From Psococerastis gibbosa (Eukaryota; Arthropoda; Insecta; Psocodea; Psocidae): 64,000 bases of DNA. The stretch is from the NCBI GenBank assembly GCA_963971405.1, contig OZ020492.1:20552204-20616203 (forward strand), in the 5' to 3' direction. Under the pieces are notes generated by a model. The model made no database searches, was not told the origin of the DNA, and worked only from the letters and a program-made list of their open reading frames with translations. The position numbers and the translations under genes are program-made. Shown here in pieces: positions 32,388 to 44,019 of the stretch; the first letter of the stretch is position 1, and each line of letters opens with the position of its first letter.

Positions 32388-34982
32388 TTATATTAAAGTG
32401 GGTAATCGCATTGAAAAGATTTTATGAATGTCACTTAGATGCTTTTTTAGAGTACCTGTTAGCCGGCAACATGGCGGGCAGAACAGACATTTCCCCATTT
32501 TATGTCCCCTGTGCAAGTGTTGATCTAAATTGCATGATTGAGAAAAACGCCCCCAGCAAAAATTACATTGATAAGGTTTTTCTTTGGTGTGGACCCTTTT
32601 GTGAACATTTAAATTGCTTGCCAGACAAAAACGTTTTGAGCAAACCTTACACTCGTACGGCTTCTCCCCAGTGTGGACCTTTCTGTGATTACTTAAACTG
32701 CCTGACTGACAAAAACGCATTGAGCAAATTGAGCATTGATAGGGTTTTTCTCCAGTGTGGATCCTAGTGTGAACATTCAAATTGCTTAATAGACTGAAAC
32801 TTTTATAGCAAATCGTGCACTTGTAAGGTTTTTCCTTCGTATGGGCCCTAATGTGTACAATTAAACTATTCACGTCAGGATATGACTTAAAGCAATTTGA
32901 ACATTTATAACGGTTCTCCACTATGTCACATTTATGTAGCTTTTTCTCTGCAGTCTTGTCTCCAGGCATAAGACTTGTTGTTTCACTTGCATCAGTAGTC
33001 TCACGAGATGCCTCCGTACTGGGTCCATCGTCATATGTAAGGATACATGCAGGTTCCAATATATTCTGAAACAAACAAAACTATTAGTTTCATAACTTGC
33101 GAAGCATGCGGCATGTACTAGTCGGGGTGGTATCTGCTTAACTCGCTCCTTTTCTTGTTTAAACCGAGCTTGTTAAGCTCGTCTGGGCTGGCGGCTAGCT
33201 CAGACAAGCGATGCCACACTACCAAGGGACTTATTGGGTTTTGATATTAATAACGACAATGTGCATTTAAAGGCAATAGTTGGGACCGTTTTTGAGAAGC
33301 ATGTTTTAGCCGTTTTTGGACTCTTTCCAGCGTAAACCCCTTCAAAATTGAGCTAGCCCATTATCAAAGAAGCGGTCCGAGTTTACTCGAACATTTTATT
33401 TATAATTTACAATTTACAATTTATAAATTAGCAGATATAGACATGTGTAATTTCATAGGAAATAATTTCCCTATGGTTAAATTTCAGATCCCTCGAGGGG
33501 GGGGGGGGGTCCACCTCAATATATTAAAACCCCCTAAATCTTAATGGCATATTATAATATATATACAATATATTGTAACAGTAGTAACAATGATACATGA
33601 CACGTAATGTAATTTTTTGCACAGAAGGAAATATTTTTTTGGGAATGCAACCTGTCCGTTTTTGTTACCCTATTGAATACCTAAAACATACCTGAAGGTA
33701 GAAATAATCGATAGAAAGGTTCCGCAGAAAAATTACTTTTTAGTCATTTTTCATAAAAATAATTGAGTTATTTTACAGATACAGATGCAGACAGACAGAC
33801 AGACAGAGCGACAGACAGACATTTCTTAAAAACTACTTTTTTGGGTTCCTGGGACCTCAAAACGATTTCCGGGTAAACTACTCGGTCGATTTAAATGAAA
33901 TTTAGCACGTAGGTTCACAAAAATTATACCTCGAGACTATTTTTTTTTTTTAATTTTGGGCTAACTCAATTTTGGGGGGTTTTATTCTCAAAAAAACTCC
34001 AAAAAATCGTCTAAAAAAATTAATTCTCAAAAACGGCTTCAGCGATTTCTTTTAAATTCACATATATTGTAGTCGTTATTAATGTTGAAAAAATGCGGGG
34101 GGTCGCTTGCCCCTTGATAGTTTGCATCTGGGGGTAAAAAGATAAAAATAACTAAATCCCAGCCATCCCTTGCCACTTTCAAAAAAAGCCTCAGGTTTCA
34201 CCTGCTAGCCCGGCAAAGGTCGATATCCCAGCATTAGGCCTTGACACAGTCCATGCTGTTTTGAGTTCTTTTTGGGCAGCTAGGCCAATACTTATTGTTG
34301 TTTTTCTCGTTTTTGTTTTGTTTAGGGAAACTTTAGGACAATACTAACAACACTAGTCGTAAGAATCTTGTAATACTAACCATTCCTTGCCTTACCTGGG
34401 TTAGCCCAGAAGACTTCCTAGTCTATGGTTCGCCCAGGTAAAAATAAAGCCGTTATTTATTTATTTATAAATTTATAAATAAAAATGACTAAAAAATTAT
34501 TTTTCTGCGAAACCTTCTATTGATGATTTCTGCCTTCAGATATGTTTTAGGTGAGGTGTTCAATAGAGTAACAAAACCAAATAAGTTGTTTTCCAAAAAA
34601 AATTTTGGTTCTGGGCAAAAATTAGAATTTCTTTTTTGAAGAAATGATGGAAAATACATTGCCTGCCCTGTCATTGTTACTACTGTTACAATATATTGGT
34701 CTGTTCGTTCCAGAATATACAGTTTTAGGGGTTTTTAATATATTGAGGTGGACCCCCCTACTCCCTGAGGGATCCGAAATTTAACTATAGGGAAATTATT
34801 TACAATGAAATGAGCCATTATGTCCATCTACTACTTTATAAATTGGAAAGCATGTTCGAGTAAACTCGGACCGGTTCTTATTTATTACAGTTAAATTTTA
34901 AATATACCTTTTCGGGACTTTTACTTCCATTTCGTTTATTCGTCAGATCAAGGGATGTTGTTTGCCGTCCATATCCATCCAT
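32388..34982 (-). CDS. C2H2 zinc-finger protein, most intact copy
   Basis: Two exons: 34,982-34,908 (25 codons from ATG, MDGYGRQTTSLDLTNK) and 33,065-32,388 (225 codons plus stop). The first exon opens at a TTTTCAG acceptor (exon start 34,992, ten bases before the ATG), so an untranslated exon lies upstream. Its donor is AAAAG then GTATAT. The zinc-finger exon opens after GTTTCAG, in phase 0. Predicted length is 250 residues: a linker (YDDGPSTEAS, DASETTS), a collapsed first finger, then six fingers starting CSNCFKSY, CTICYKSF, CSICSMRF, CKVCSKRF, CNFCWGRF and CLFCPPCC, with TGEKPY or TKEKPY linkers and histidine pairs. Presumably a nuclear sequence-specific DNA-binding protein. The intron holds several R1 copies and a LINE tail. 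It has no leader block of its own and may share that of the 37-kb cassette. Confidence 0.75.
33220..34170. repeat. Two R1 copies in head-to-head/inverted arrangement
   Basis: A plus-strand R1 runs to about 33,860 (CTGGGACCTCAAAACG). It joins directly to a minus-strand R1 body (CGATTTCCGGGTAAACTACT) that runs to 34,150. A poly-G run lies at 33,498-33,509. This lies within the intron of the 32,388-34,982 gene. Confidence 0.6.
34155..34475 (+). mobile_element. LINE 3' terminal fragment inserted in R1
   Basis: The plus strand encodes QPSLATFKKSLRFHLLARQ, the typical end of a jockey-like ORF2, followed by an untranslated tail ending in (TTTA)n. R1 sequence resumes right after it at TAAAAATGACTAAAAAATTA. 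Confidence 0.6.
34480..34880 (-). repeat. R1, continuation of the minus copy
   Basis: Body and head of R1, ending with TTGGAAAGCATGTTCGAG and ACTCGGACCGGTTC at 34,845-34,878, 30 bases from the donor of exon A. Confidence 0.6.
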
Positions 34983-35224
34983 ATTCTTTGGCCTGAAAAG
35001 AATGAATGAAAAAAGAATTAAAAACCATTGAACTCTCCATCTTTCAGGTCGCTGACTACAGCTACGCTCTGTGTGGATTTTGGGCGACTGCTGCCAACTC
35101 GGCATTGCTGGTGCAGGGAACCCATCAGAAATTGTAGTAATGTACTCGTCCGTTGAAATAGTAGTGGAGAATCATAAAAAATATGAGCAGATGCTATTTG
35201 TTTGCAGTTTGTAACATGATAACA

Positions 35225-35600
35225 CAAGTAAAGAACAAGCACAAGTAAACCCGTTCATGCTTTCCTATTCATCAATTATTAGTATAGGCACCGAGATAGC
35301 TATATGAGTAAATAAATAAATAAATAAATAAATAAATATATTTCTGTCAAATTATACAATCAAGTAATCAACAAGTAATTGACAAGAAAGTAAAATCATC
35401 AAAGTGGTTCCATGGTAAATAATATTGTCCTAGGGGTAAATTTTGGTCGCCTTGACATTCCCATTTCCAAAGCACTGAATTCATCAATGGGACGACTGAA
35501 TCCGAACCCAATATACAATAATATTAATAATATTACGGTATGCAATGCATTGGGGGCGTGAATTATCCATAATTTCATTAAAAAATAATATTTTAATTAA
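35225..35600 (+). repeat. Dispersed repeat R1, partial, with (AATA)n
   Basis: The head AGAACAAGCACAAGTAAACC and the following CACCGAGATAGC block are present. (AATA)n at 35,305-35,340 interrupts it. The tail is missing. Confidence 0.55.
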
Positions 35601-35639
35601 TATTGTATGATATATTGTACAAATGTGTAATATTATGTT

Positions 35640-37022
35640 AAAGTGCTTGTCGCATTTTTTGAAAATACTTTATTAATTAATATCGACATTAATTTTAGTG
35701 CAAAACATGATTACCGTATGTTCGGACATTTTCCCATTATCCTTCTTTGTGCAGCTCTATGTGCGTATTTAAATTGCGTGATTAACTACAACACTTTCAG
35801 CATATCATACACTGGTAAGGTTTTTCTCCAGTGTGGACTCTTATGTGAACATTTAAATTGCCTAATTGACCAAAACACTTTGACCAAAGCGTACACTTGT
35901 GAGTGAGTAAATGAGGTACCTAAGTAAGTAAGCTTCAGTAATTGGCTCTTTGCAATATGGACACTTATAAAAAGGGCTCTTCCCTGTGTCACTTCTTATA
36001 TGGCTCATTATTTGCGTTGCCGTTGGAACATACCTCGAGTAGAAATCACGTTTACATAGTTTTTCCCTAGCAGTCTCTGCTCCAAGCAAAGGACCATTGG
36101 GACTATTTGTTGTTTCACTTGCATCAGGAGTCTCAAGAGGTGGCTCTATTCTGAGTCTATCCACACGAGAAAGGGTACACGAAAGGATAGGTTCCCGATC
36201 ATCCTGAAACAAACAACACTATTAGTTTCATAACTTGCGAAGGCTATAGTCAGGGTGGCAAAGTTTTAGAGGTGGCAGATTATTAGACGCTAAAAAGTCA
36301 GTTACTAAAGACTTTGAATGTTGCCTCAACCTCAGCACTTCATGTATATGTAAATTCTTGAATGAAAAATGCCTTGAAGTTGCGTATATTGCACTGCAAA
36401 TTTCCTTCCCTCAGGGGATTTCGATTTAATATTCTTCTCATTTTCCCCCCCTAGTGCCGCGTGCGCAGGGGGGGGGGGGTCGCCCCGGTTGGACGCTAAC
36501 GCCCTGAGCTTGGCCATTGTTTTCCCTCTTGCTCAGGCGAGTTGTTCAATTCTTTCCTCGAGGGTAGTCCTCGGTCTGCCGATGGGTGTTCTTCCTTGTT
36601 TCCGCCAACCTCCGGGTGTTCTCGTTCATATTGTTCGATCTCTGTTTTGAATTATTCCAAGCAGCGTAGAAATTGGATCTTATTGATAGCTGACTATACT
36701 TTTTTGTATTTTTAATGCGGAGCTAATAAAAGTATGGGGATATGCTATAGACGGCAGGGGGGGCGGCCATGAGGTGAAAGCTTCGGGCTCCTCGTTTGGT
36801 AGGCTTCGCGCTCAGTCTAACCATATGTAGGCGCATCTGGATAAAAAATGTTGTAAGTGGATATAACCGTGGTTTTATTGTTTCATTGCCAGATCGCGCT
36901 CGAATACGACTTATGTTTTTATCATTACGATTAAATTTTAAATATACCTTTTTGTGACTGTCACCTCCATTTCGTTTCATAGTCAGGTCAAGGGGAGATG
37001 TTTGCCATCCATGTCTATCCAT
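35640..37022 (-). pseudogene. Decayed C2H2 zinc-finger gene
   Basis: Exon A (37,022-36,948) is intact: 25 codons, MDRHGWQTSPLDLTMK, donor AAAAAG then GTATAT, acceptor TTTTTTCAG at 37,035-37,033. The zinc-finger exon starts at 36,203 with a recognisable linker (RLRIEPPLETPDASETT). The first two fingers have lost ligands (CKRDFYSRY; CPYCKEPI without its histidine pair), and the frame ends at 35,862. Further finger sequence ([18 protein letters not shown] near 35,850-35,800) continues in another frame, with TGA and TAG stops. This copy appears dead. Compared with its neighbours, a deletion near 35,900-35,940 caused the shift. Confidence 0.7.
36240..36440 (+). other. Broken copy of the 25,560-25,806 segment
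   Basis: GGCAAAGTTTTAGAGGTGGC and later AAATTCTTGAATGAAAAATG and TGCCTTGAAGTTGCG align with the earlier segment, with stops. Position relative to the zinc-finger exon is the same in both. Confidence 0.45.
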
Positions 37023-37278
37023 ATTCTTTCACCTGAAAAAAAGTAAAATTAAAAACAAATGAATTCTCTATCTTTTATGTCGCTGACTACGGCAACGCCC
37101 CGTTTGGCTTTCGGGATGCTGCTGCAGCTCCTGCCTTATCGGCTTTGCTTACGCAAGCTGGAACGTCTTCACGAACTGAACTGCAGGAACGTACGTAGAA
37201 CCTGTAGTAGGGTATAATTAGAAACATGAGCAGGTGCTACTTGTTCGCAGTTTGTAACATATGATAACACAAGTCAAG

Positions 37279-37485
37279 ACATGTAGCGTAGTGGTGCGGA
37301 CTCTGACTTTCACTTGAAAGGTTGTTGGTCCGAGTCCCACACTGGCTACATTTTCTGGCCATGCTTCGGAGGGCATGTAAAGCAGGCGGTCCCGGGCCTT
37401 CCTAGTTGAGTGCAAGAGAGGGCTCTATAGCCCTAACTCCGCTAGGTTGGCTTAGTAATAGAAATTTATTTATTTATTTATAAAG
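37279..37485 (+). mobile_element. SINE family 1, full-length copy
   Basis: It starts ACATGTAGCGTAGTGGTGCG (A-box-like), has GGTTGTTGGTCCGAGTCCC (B-box-like), a body with CCATGCTTCGGAGGGCATG and GCGGTCCCGGGCCTTCC, and a TTTA-repeat tail. Flanks AAGTCAAG and AAGTAAAG fit an 8-bp target duplication; other cassettes show the empty site ACACAAGTAAAGAAC. Six further copies or pieces occur in the window. Confidence 0.8.
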
Positions 37486-37489
37486 TAAA

Positions 37490-37970
37490 GAACCGGTACG
37501 AGTGAACCCGTACATGCTTTCCTATTTATCAATTAGTATAGGCACCGAAATAGATAGCACTAATTAGATCGGTGGGACGATTGCATCGTCTTGAACGGGC
37601 AGGCCAGGTATACATAACATATATTGACCAATAATTCAAGTAGAGGATTTAGAAAAATCCTGACTTGGCGGGATTCGAACCCACGATACACTGGATAGGT
37701 ATTGATTTTTGGTTCAAATCCCGCCAAGTCCAGATTTTTCGAAATCCTCTAAATTCGGCTATAATAGTAATAATGGCAAGGTATGCAATGTATTGGGGAT
37801 TATGAATTATCCATAATTTCTTTTAAAAAAAAATTAGGCCTACATTTTAATCAATAACAAAACTTCACTTGGGAAAATAACCTGTTCAGTCATGTTACTC
37901 TTCTAAAGACATAAAACTTACTTGAATGGTAGAAAGCATAAACAGAAAGGTTCCACCGAAAAATTATTTT
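37490..37970 (+). repeat. R1 partial with a SINE family 2 hairpin inside
   Basis: The R1 head GAACCGGTACGAGTGAACCC starts at 37,490. At about 37,632-37,745 two opposed SINE family 2 fragments (GGCGGGATTCGAACCC and GGTTCAAATCCCGCC) form an inverted repeat of roughly 45 bp. The R1 body resumes at about 37,765. Confidence 0.6.
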
Positions 37971-38149
37971 CTAGTCATTTTATTGTTGCTGTTTAATGGA
38001 AATATTTCTCTAGCCGTACCTGCATTTGGGAGGGTTCGGGGGATTTTGCCTGGTGGTCTTCTATTCAAGGCGTTAATATTATTCCAATTGCTACATTTTA
38101 TAAAAATCTGAAAATATTTATATATCATAATATTTAAAAAAAAAAAAAA

Positions 38150-38365
38150 AAAAAAATTGACTTTCTGTTCTATTACTAAGTCAACCCCAACAAGTTAGGG
38201 CTGTAAAGCCCTCTATTACACTCAACTAGGAAAGCCCGCGACCACCTGCTTTACATGCCCTCCGAAGCATGGCCAAAAAATAAAGCAAGTGTAGGACTTG
38301 AACCAACAACCTTTCGGGAATAAGTTGGAGTCTGTACCACTGCTCTACATGTCCTGACATTTATT
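38150..38365 (-). mobile_element. SINE family 1, minus-strand copy
   Basis: The reverse complement has all parts from GTAGAGCAGTGGTACAGAC to the AGTAATAGAAC end. It follows a poly-A run (38,139-38,156) on the plus strand. The B-box GGTTGTTGGTTCAAGTCC is preserved. Confidence 0.8.
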
Positions 38366-38714
38366 AATTATGCTACCTGACGTGGCACCGTACCTGTTGA
38401 TAAGTACCTGACACACCATTACTGAAATATACACAGGCTCATACAAAAGCATAATTTCTTTTTAAATCATTCAAGCAGCCGGCCATAATGAATTTATAAA
38501 ATATTCTAACAGGTCAAAGACTAATCAGAATATAATCTACCTACGCTTTTCTGCAATCGAAAATTCCTGGCTCCACCCCTTAACAATCGTAAGTCTAATA
38601 TCCGAAACCCGATGCGGTCGTTGACAGGGCAATATTCAACTATACGCACAGACCTACGTCCAAGTAAAGCCCATTAATTATTATTAATTACATAATTATA
38701 AAGAACTTGCTAAC

Positions 38715-39110
38715 TTACTTAATTGCCGATTTGCGCTTGCTCTCAACTGTATAATATCTGCTATATGAAACTTTAGGGCAATAAAGTCTCCGTCTGGTCG
38801 TCTGGACCAGTTAACGTCGTCATTCCGGGGCCCTAAATTTAAAAAGAATATAAACAATAAAATTCCGAAACATACCTGGTAATAATTCACTGCAAATCAA
38901 ATCCGAAATTCTCCAATATGGTTTGAAGCGTTGACTGCACCATGTCCAGCAGTAGAATGACTGAAGCTAACTCACGTCCTGTATAAGTTATGTGTGTTAC
39001 GTCAACAAATAATGCTGGTGCGGCCGAAAAACTAACGAAGTTCCACGCGAAATTATCAATCGGAATCATAGTCTGGGTGAACGTGATTAGTCATCGACGA
39101 GGAATGCTGT
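38715..39110 (-). promoter_or_regulatory. Conserved leader/promoter block (copy d)
   Basis: Best-preserved copy. A donor (TTACCAG then gtatgttt) is followed by an acceptor ending AAATTTAG. The segment 38,832-38,719 is open (GPRNDDVNWSRRPDGDFIA) and ends in a gtaagt donor. An initiator-like TCAGTC is at 38,964-38,959. It lies 1.7 kb upstream of exon A of the 37-kb cassette. It could be a 5' untranslated leader or a real N-terminal exon. Because exon A supplies its own ATG, I favour a leader. Confidence 0.4.
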
Positions 39111-39299
39111 TTCATCAGGCCTGTTGATCATAACTATTTGGTACAGTAACATAAACTCCGGGCTGCGAATGCAGCGCTATAGCAAGCTGTTGTGTTGTGT
39201 TGGCTTGGCTGCCGAATGTAAGGAGATTGCGAGGACAGTCAACAACACCAATAGTCTCTGGAACTGGTATGGGTCCCAGGTCACAGTGAGATATAGGGC

Positions 39300-40610
39300 A
39301 AAACAGTTCTTGCTTTCCAATTTATGCGTAGGAAAGCTTTGCCAAAATTTTCGATTGCACGATTTCAACGGATTTACACGTTTCGAGGTTCCAGGAACCA
39401 AAAAGTGTTTTTTTACGAAATGTCTGTCTGTCGCTCTGTCTGTCTGTTCATCGATTTCCCGGCAAACACCTCAGTCGATTTTGATGAAATTTAGCACGTA
39501 GGGTCACAAAAATCATGCCTCGGGACCATACTTTTTATTTTGGGAAAACTCAATTTCGGGGGGTTTCATTCTAAAAAACTCGAAAAAAACGTCAAAAAAA
39601 TTATTTCACAAAAACGGCTTCAACGATTTATTTCAAATTCACATATATTGTAGTGGTTATTAATTTTAACAAAATGCTGTGGGTCGCTTGCCTCTTGATA
39701 GTTTTCTGGCCATGCTTCGGAGGGCATGTAAAGCAGACGGTCCCGGGCCTTCCTAGTTGAGTGTAAGAGAGGGCTTCATAGCCCTAACTCCACTAGGGTG
39801 GCTTAGTAATAGAAAAAAAAAGTCCTTATTTATTTATTTATTTATAGTTTTTGCCTGGGGGTAAGAAAATAAAAATAAGTCAATTTTTACTAAAAATTAC
39901 TAAAAAAATCTCAAAGCACTGGATTGCATTATGCGTACTCAGGAACGGACAGACCAATATAATACGATACAAGACGGTAATAGTGGCAGGGTATGCTACT
40001 CTATGTATTTATATCCAAATGTTTTCTTCAAAACAAAATCTTTGTTTTTGAAAGCAACCTGTTTGGCTTCGTTACTCTATTTAACACCTAAAACATACCT
40101 GAAGTAAAAAAACATCAATGTAAAAAAGGTACCACATAAAAATTATTTTTGGGTAATGTTTCATGAATATTGAGTCTATTTAATTTCTTTGTCCCAGAAC
40201 AAAACTATCAAGGGGCAAGCGACCTATTGAACTTTGTTTGCATTAACAACGACTACATTCACGACTAATTTAAAAGAAATAGATGTGGCCGTTTTTGAGA
40301 AACAATTTTTTTAGCCATTTGTTTGCTATTTTTTAGAGTAAAACCCCCCCAATTTGAATTAGCTCAAAGTAAAGAAAATTAACCCGAGACATGATTTTTG
40401 TGAACCGACATGCCAAATTTTATCATAAGACACTGAGTGGTTTGCCCACAAATTCACGAAGAGACAGACTGACAGACACAATGATGTTTCGTAGAAAGTG
40501 CTTTTTGTGTTCCTGGGACCTCAAAATCCATTGAAATCACCAATCCGAAAATTTCGATGATCATATAGCTTTCCTTATACGTATGTATAAATTGGAAAGC
40601 AAAAGCGTAA
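39300..40610. repeat. Composite of R1 copies
   Basis: A minus R1 (39,300-39,700; CGATTTCCCGGCAAACACCT) is interrupted at 39,706-39,843 by a SINE family 1 copy. It meets a plus R1 (about 39,940-40,610) ending in GTATAAATTGGAAAGCAAAA. Confidence 0.6.
39706..39843 (+). mobile_element. SINE family 1, 5' truncated
   Basis: It begins at TTCTGGCCATGCTTCGG and ends in an A-rich then TATTTA-repeat tail. The R1 flanks GATAGTTT and TATAGTTT suggest the target duplication. Confidence 0.7.
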
Positions 40611-42130
40611 CAAGTGCTTGGATTCAAAAAAATATTTTAGACGCGCTGGATTGCCCCACCCCTTCTAAATAGAACCCGACCATAATTTGAATCGGCAGCA
40701 GCGTGGCGCGCGTCCTGTCGAAAGACTACAGTGCCCATGCGCGCTGAGCAGGTTATGAACCGGCTTCTGTCGCCATTAGTATCGATTTTCAAAGAAATAA
40801 CGATTTTCTTTACTTTACTTATATTATATATATTATATACTTATAAAGATTTTCTTTACTTTACTTTAATATTTTTGATAAGTTGGCCCAGTTAATTCCT
40901 TCATTATCAGCTACCCTATTGTCCAGGTATTGTAATATTTAAACACTTCTTTTGTTCAACTTGTTTGGTGTAACTTAATATCATGGGTATGATAGAACTG
41001 TGTTTAACACACAATAGTTTGTTTGGACAAATAGTTATTACTTAAAATAAATTGTGAAATTTATTTTTTGAATAAATATGAAATATACTGTTGAAATATA
41101 CTGTAGACGCAACGCATTTATAGAAGTTTCAATTGGGCATCTTAATTGGTTTATCGAACGTTGGTCAAAAACTAGCCTATTGAAAAACTTTTCCAAGCTG
41201 GGACTAGCCAATGGCATGTTCCTACAATGAGGCTTTCGCGCACTGAGTAGAAGGAAATGTTACAACATCACAGCTTTATAATGTCTGAAAGCGTAATCTG
41301 GGAGGTCTACCATGATGATATGTAGTTGCCATGCAGAACTGAACCTGAACGTGAGGGTAGTGAGCTTGCTTTAGAGGCTGATTTATGTTTTATGTTTCGC
41401 TTTTACGTAGCCTATAGGCTGTTCCATATTTGCCACTCTCACATCCATATTATTAGTATTATTTTTTAAATCTTTTTTATTATGTATTTTATGTTTAAAG
41501 TGATACGCAGCCTTAATTGTAGGGGTCTAAACAAAACAATTATTGCTGAAATGGATTCAACTGAAAAAAGAGAAAACTTCCTAACGTAGCCTACATTAAT
41601 AACCAAAGATTTATTGTTTAGCCTATTTATTGAATAATCAAAAGGTCAGAAATTAACCAAAATATTTTATTATTACATATCAAATATATATGATATAAAA
41701 TAATTAAATATATATTATACATAAATTATATTATAATCAAAAAACCATGGCTGACCCCTATGCTTTATCTAGAACAGATATTAATATTAACATAAGGCTT
41801 TTAATGCACGCTTGACGTCATTTTCCTGAATGGTTTGGGAAATCGGTGTATTTTTTATTTTTTAAATCAGAATTAGAATGTAGAATCATTTAATATAATT
41901 AAATAATAATAACTTTATTAATCAATAAATAGTAATAAATAAAATAATTGAAGAAGGTTAAACCAGGGACTACTATTTTAATAGCAGTGAAGTTTAAAAT
42001 GGTTTGTATACTGTACGCAACTGAAGCCAATAGCGGTGGTCTCCCCCGGAGATTTTTTAAAAGAATTTTTTTAAATACATTATCATTTTAAATAATTCAT
42101 TGAAATAGAAATAGTGAATAATTGCGCGTT
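40610..42130. other. Spacer between the two gene families, no gene seen
   Basis: Mostly unique AT-rich DNA without repeats shared elsewhere in the window and without a plausible frame. It is the junction between the minus-strand zinc-finger cluster and the plus-strand family. Confidence 0.4.
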
Positions 42131-42131
42131 T

Positions 42132-42312
42132 CTAGGGTGGATCCAGAAAAAAATTGTGGGGGGTCACCAGTTGCATGTGTTGTTGTGCAGCCCCCACCCT
42201 CCCGAGAAATAGTTTTTGTAAAAAAAAAAATGTTTGTACAATGTTTTGAATTTACTCATTTAGGTGTTGGGGGATCATGACCCCCGTGACCTCCCCCGTG
42301 GATCCGCCATTG
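42132..42312. mobile_element. hAT-like MITE with 8-bp target duplication
   Basis: GCGCGTTT at 42,124-42,131 and 42,313-42,320. The 181-bp element has ends CTAGGGTGGATCCA and the inverse of CAATGGCGGATCCA. G-rich inside. Related to 57,976-58,186. Confidence 0.8.
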
Positions 42313-42320
42313 GCGCGTTT

Positions 42321-42422
42321 TATATACATACGTCCCAGAAACCGAAACCGCAAACACTGGGCAATATAAAATGCTAATATACGGATAGGCCGCCAGGGCA
42401 TCATCAAGTCAGCAGCAGGGAG
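42321..42422 (+). promoter_or_regulatory. Candidate TATA box and untranslated first exon of unit 1
   Basis: TATATACA at 42,321 lies about 30 bases before a possible start near 42,350. The sequence then runs to a good donor (GGGAG then GTAAGATT) at 42,423. The next acceptor (TTTTGTTTTAG) sits at 42,974, directly before the ATG of unit 1, so an untranslated exon is required somewhere upstream, and this is the best candidate seen. Confidence 0.35.
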
Positions 42423-42464
42423 GTAAGATTTGGAAACTGTAGGCTCTTTTTAAAAACTGTTTTA

Positions 42465-42626
42465 TAGGTAACAGGCAGACCAATATAATACAACACAGTA
42501 ATAATGGTAGAGCATGCGATGCATTGGGAATATGCTAGAAACGAATTATTGTTTTGTCACTTTTCATATTTTTTAAAATATCCTGCATCGAGTTGTTTGC
42601 GCACTAATCGACAAAAAGACTAACAC

Positions 42627-42716
<90 letters not shown>

Positions 42717-42717
42717 T

Positions 42718-42753
<36 letters not shown>

Positions 42754-42900
42754 CAGTGGCAGTGATGCCGCCCTCCCCTTTATTACGCTACTGGACAGAC
42801 CGACAGGTATTTCGTAAAAAAAAATTTTTTGGTTCCCAGGACCTCATACCTTGTAAATCTTTAATTATACTTACGTATAAAAAATAGAACCCGAAAAGCA
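42465..42900 (+). repeat. R1 copy with a long (CAGA)n microsatellite
   Basis: R1 body around a (CAGA)n tract at about 42,611-42,752 (some 35 units with one CTGACAGAC interruption). The equivalent R1 at 51,470-51,990, upstream of unit 2, has no such expansion. Confidence 0.75.
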
Positions 42901-43300
42901 ATAAGATTCCTTAGAAAATTAATTATAGCATGATTTATAAATAATGCTATTGGTCTTCATCTTTTTTGTTTTAGATGACAACTCGGCTCATAAAATTGGA
43001 GAAGGAAGAGACAGCTCCCCAGGAAACAATGGAGCAAGCTGCCAATGATGAGGAGATACGATCTGCCGAAAACGCGAAGAGTCTAACAAAGACAATGTTT
43101 CCATGGGTCAATTTGCTGGAGCAAGCTGTCAGAGATGATATCGGCTGTTTTAAGATAAAAACTTTATTCAAAACATTAAAAATGTTGCACAGGTAAGATT
43201 CAGTGCAATTGAAGGAAACGGATCACTCTTTAAGCGATTATTGTACACATGAGTTTTAGGATTTGTAAATAGAAAAATAAGAATTGAGTCAAAACTTGAA

Positions 43301-43301
<1 letters not shown>

Positions 43302-43337
<36 letters not shown>
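43302..43337 (+). repeat. (TACTGCC)n minisatellite
   Basis: Five tandem 7-bp units in intron 1 of unit 1, absent from unit 2. Confidence 0.85.
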
Positions 43338-43339
<2 letters not shown>

Positions 43340-43398
43340 TAACGTGGTACTTGATGTTCATTACTATCAGAGTACTCAAATGTAACAGATGGAAACTT

Positions 43399-43547
43399 GA
43401 AGAACCGGGCTGATAGGCCGTGGTGAAAGTGAACTTCCAAACGTTTCTTCAACATTTGCGGTTGACAACTTCAGTGGCGCTGCGTAGACTACGAAGGTGC
43501 TACGTCAATTGCGAGTGATTGATCAGCGCCGATTCCACCGGTTCTTC
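43399..43547. mobile_element. Small MITE with 10-bp inverted ends
   Basis: GAAGAACCGG at 43,399 and its inverse ending at 43,547 bound a 149-bp GC-rich segment. No clear target duplication. Confidence 0.4.
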
Positions 43548-43639
43548 ATATGACTCCGGCCGTGAAAGCTTTTGCAGTTAAATAGATGGAAATTTCTTCC
43601 TTCCTACGGAAAAATTTTATTTTATTTTTATTTTTATAA

Positions 43640-43735
43640 AAGGTTAATTGCATACAAACAATTAAATGAATGTATCCAATTCACCTCTTCAGCCGCCTCT
43701 GTAGGTTAGTACCCGTGTTTTCACTAGTCATTAAT
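43640..43735. repeat. Dispersed repeat R2, partial copy
   Basis: GAATGTATCCAATTCACCTC and TCTGTAGGTTAGTACCCGTG match 2,625-2,672. Confidence 0.55.
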
Positions 43736-44019
43736 CAATCTCAACCCGCAAACCCCTGACGTCCCACTTCTACCCACCAAACCAGTCTCCCCACAAAAAA
43801 AAAAAAAAAATACATGGAAAGTTTGTATTTTAGCCATCCTAAGTATACGTGTAATTTTTCGGGCTCAGGACCAAACTGTCCTGCAGCAGAAGATGGCCCC
43901 GTAGCTGTAGTAGCCTAGCTGAGCCGCAACACGTCGTTCCATTTCAGGGTTGAAATTAAGGGCTACATCGGAAATCCAAGGAATGTCGGTGTGTCTGTGT
44001 GTAACTAATTACTGCTCGA

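Noticed and set aside
37279..37350. Possible tRNA gene
   Set aside because: A- and B-box-like motifs are present, but no cloverleaf or acceptor stem is evident and the sequence is one of seven SINE copies.
42611..42752. CRISPR-like or satellite array
   Set aside because: It is a plain (CAGA)n microsatellite inside a dispersed repeat.
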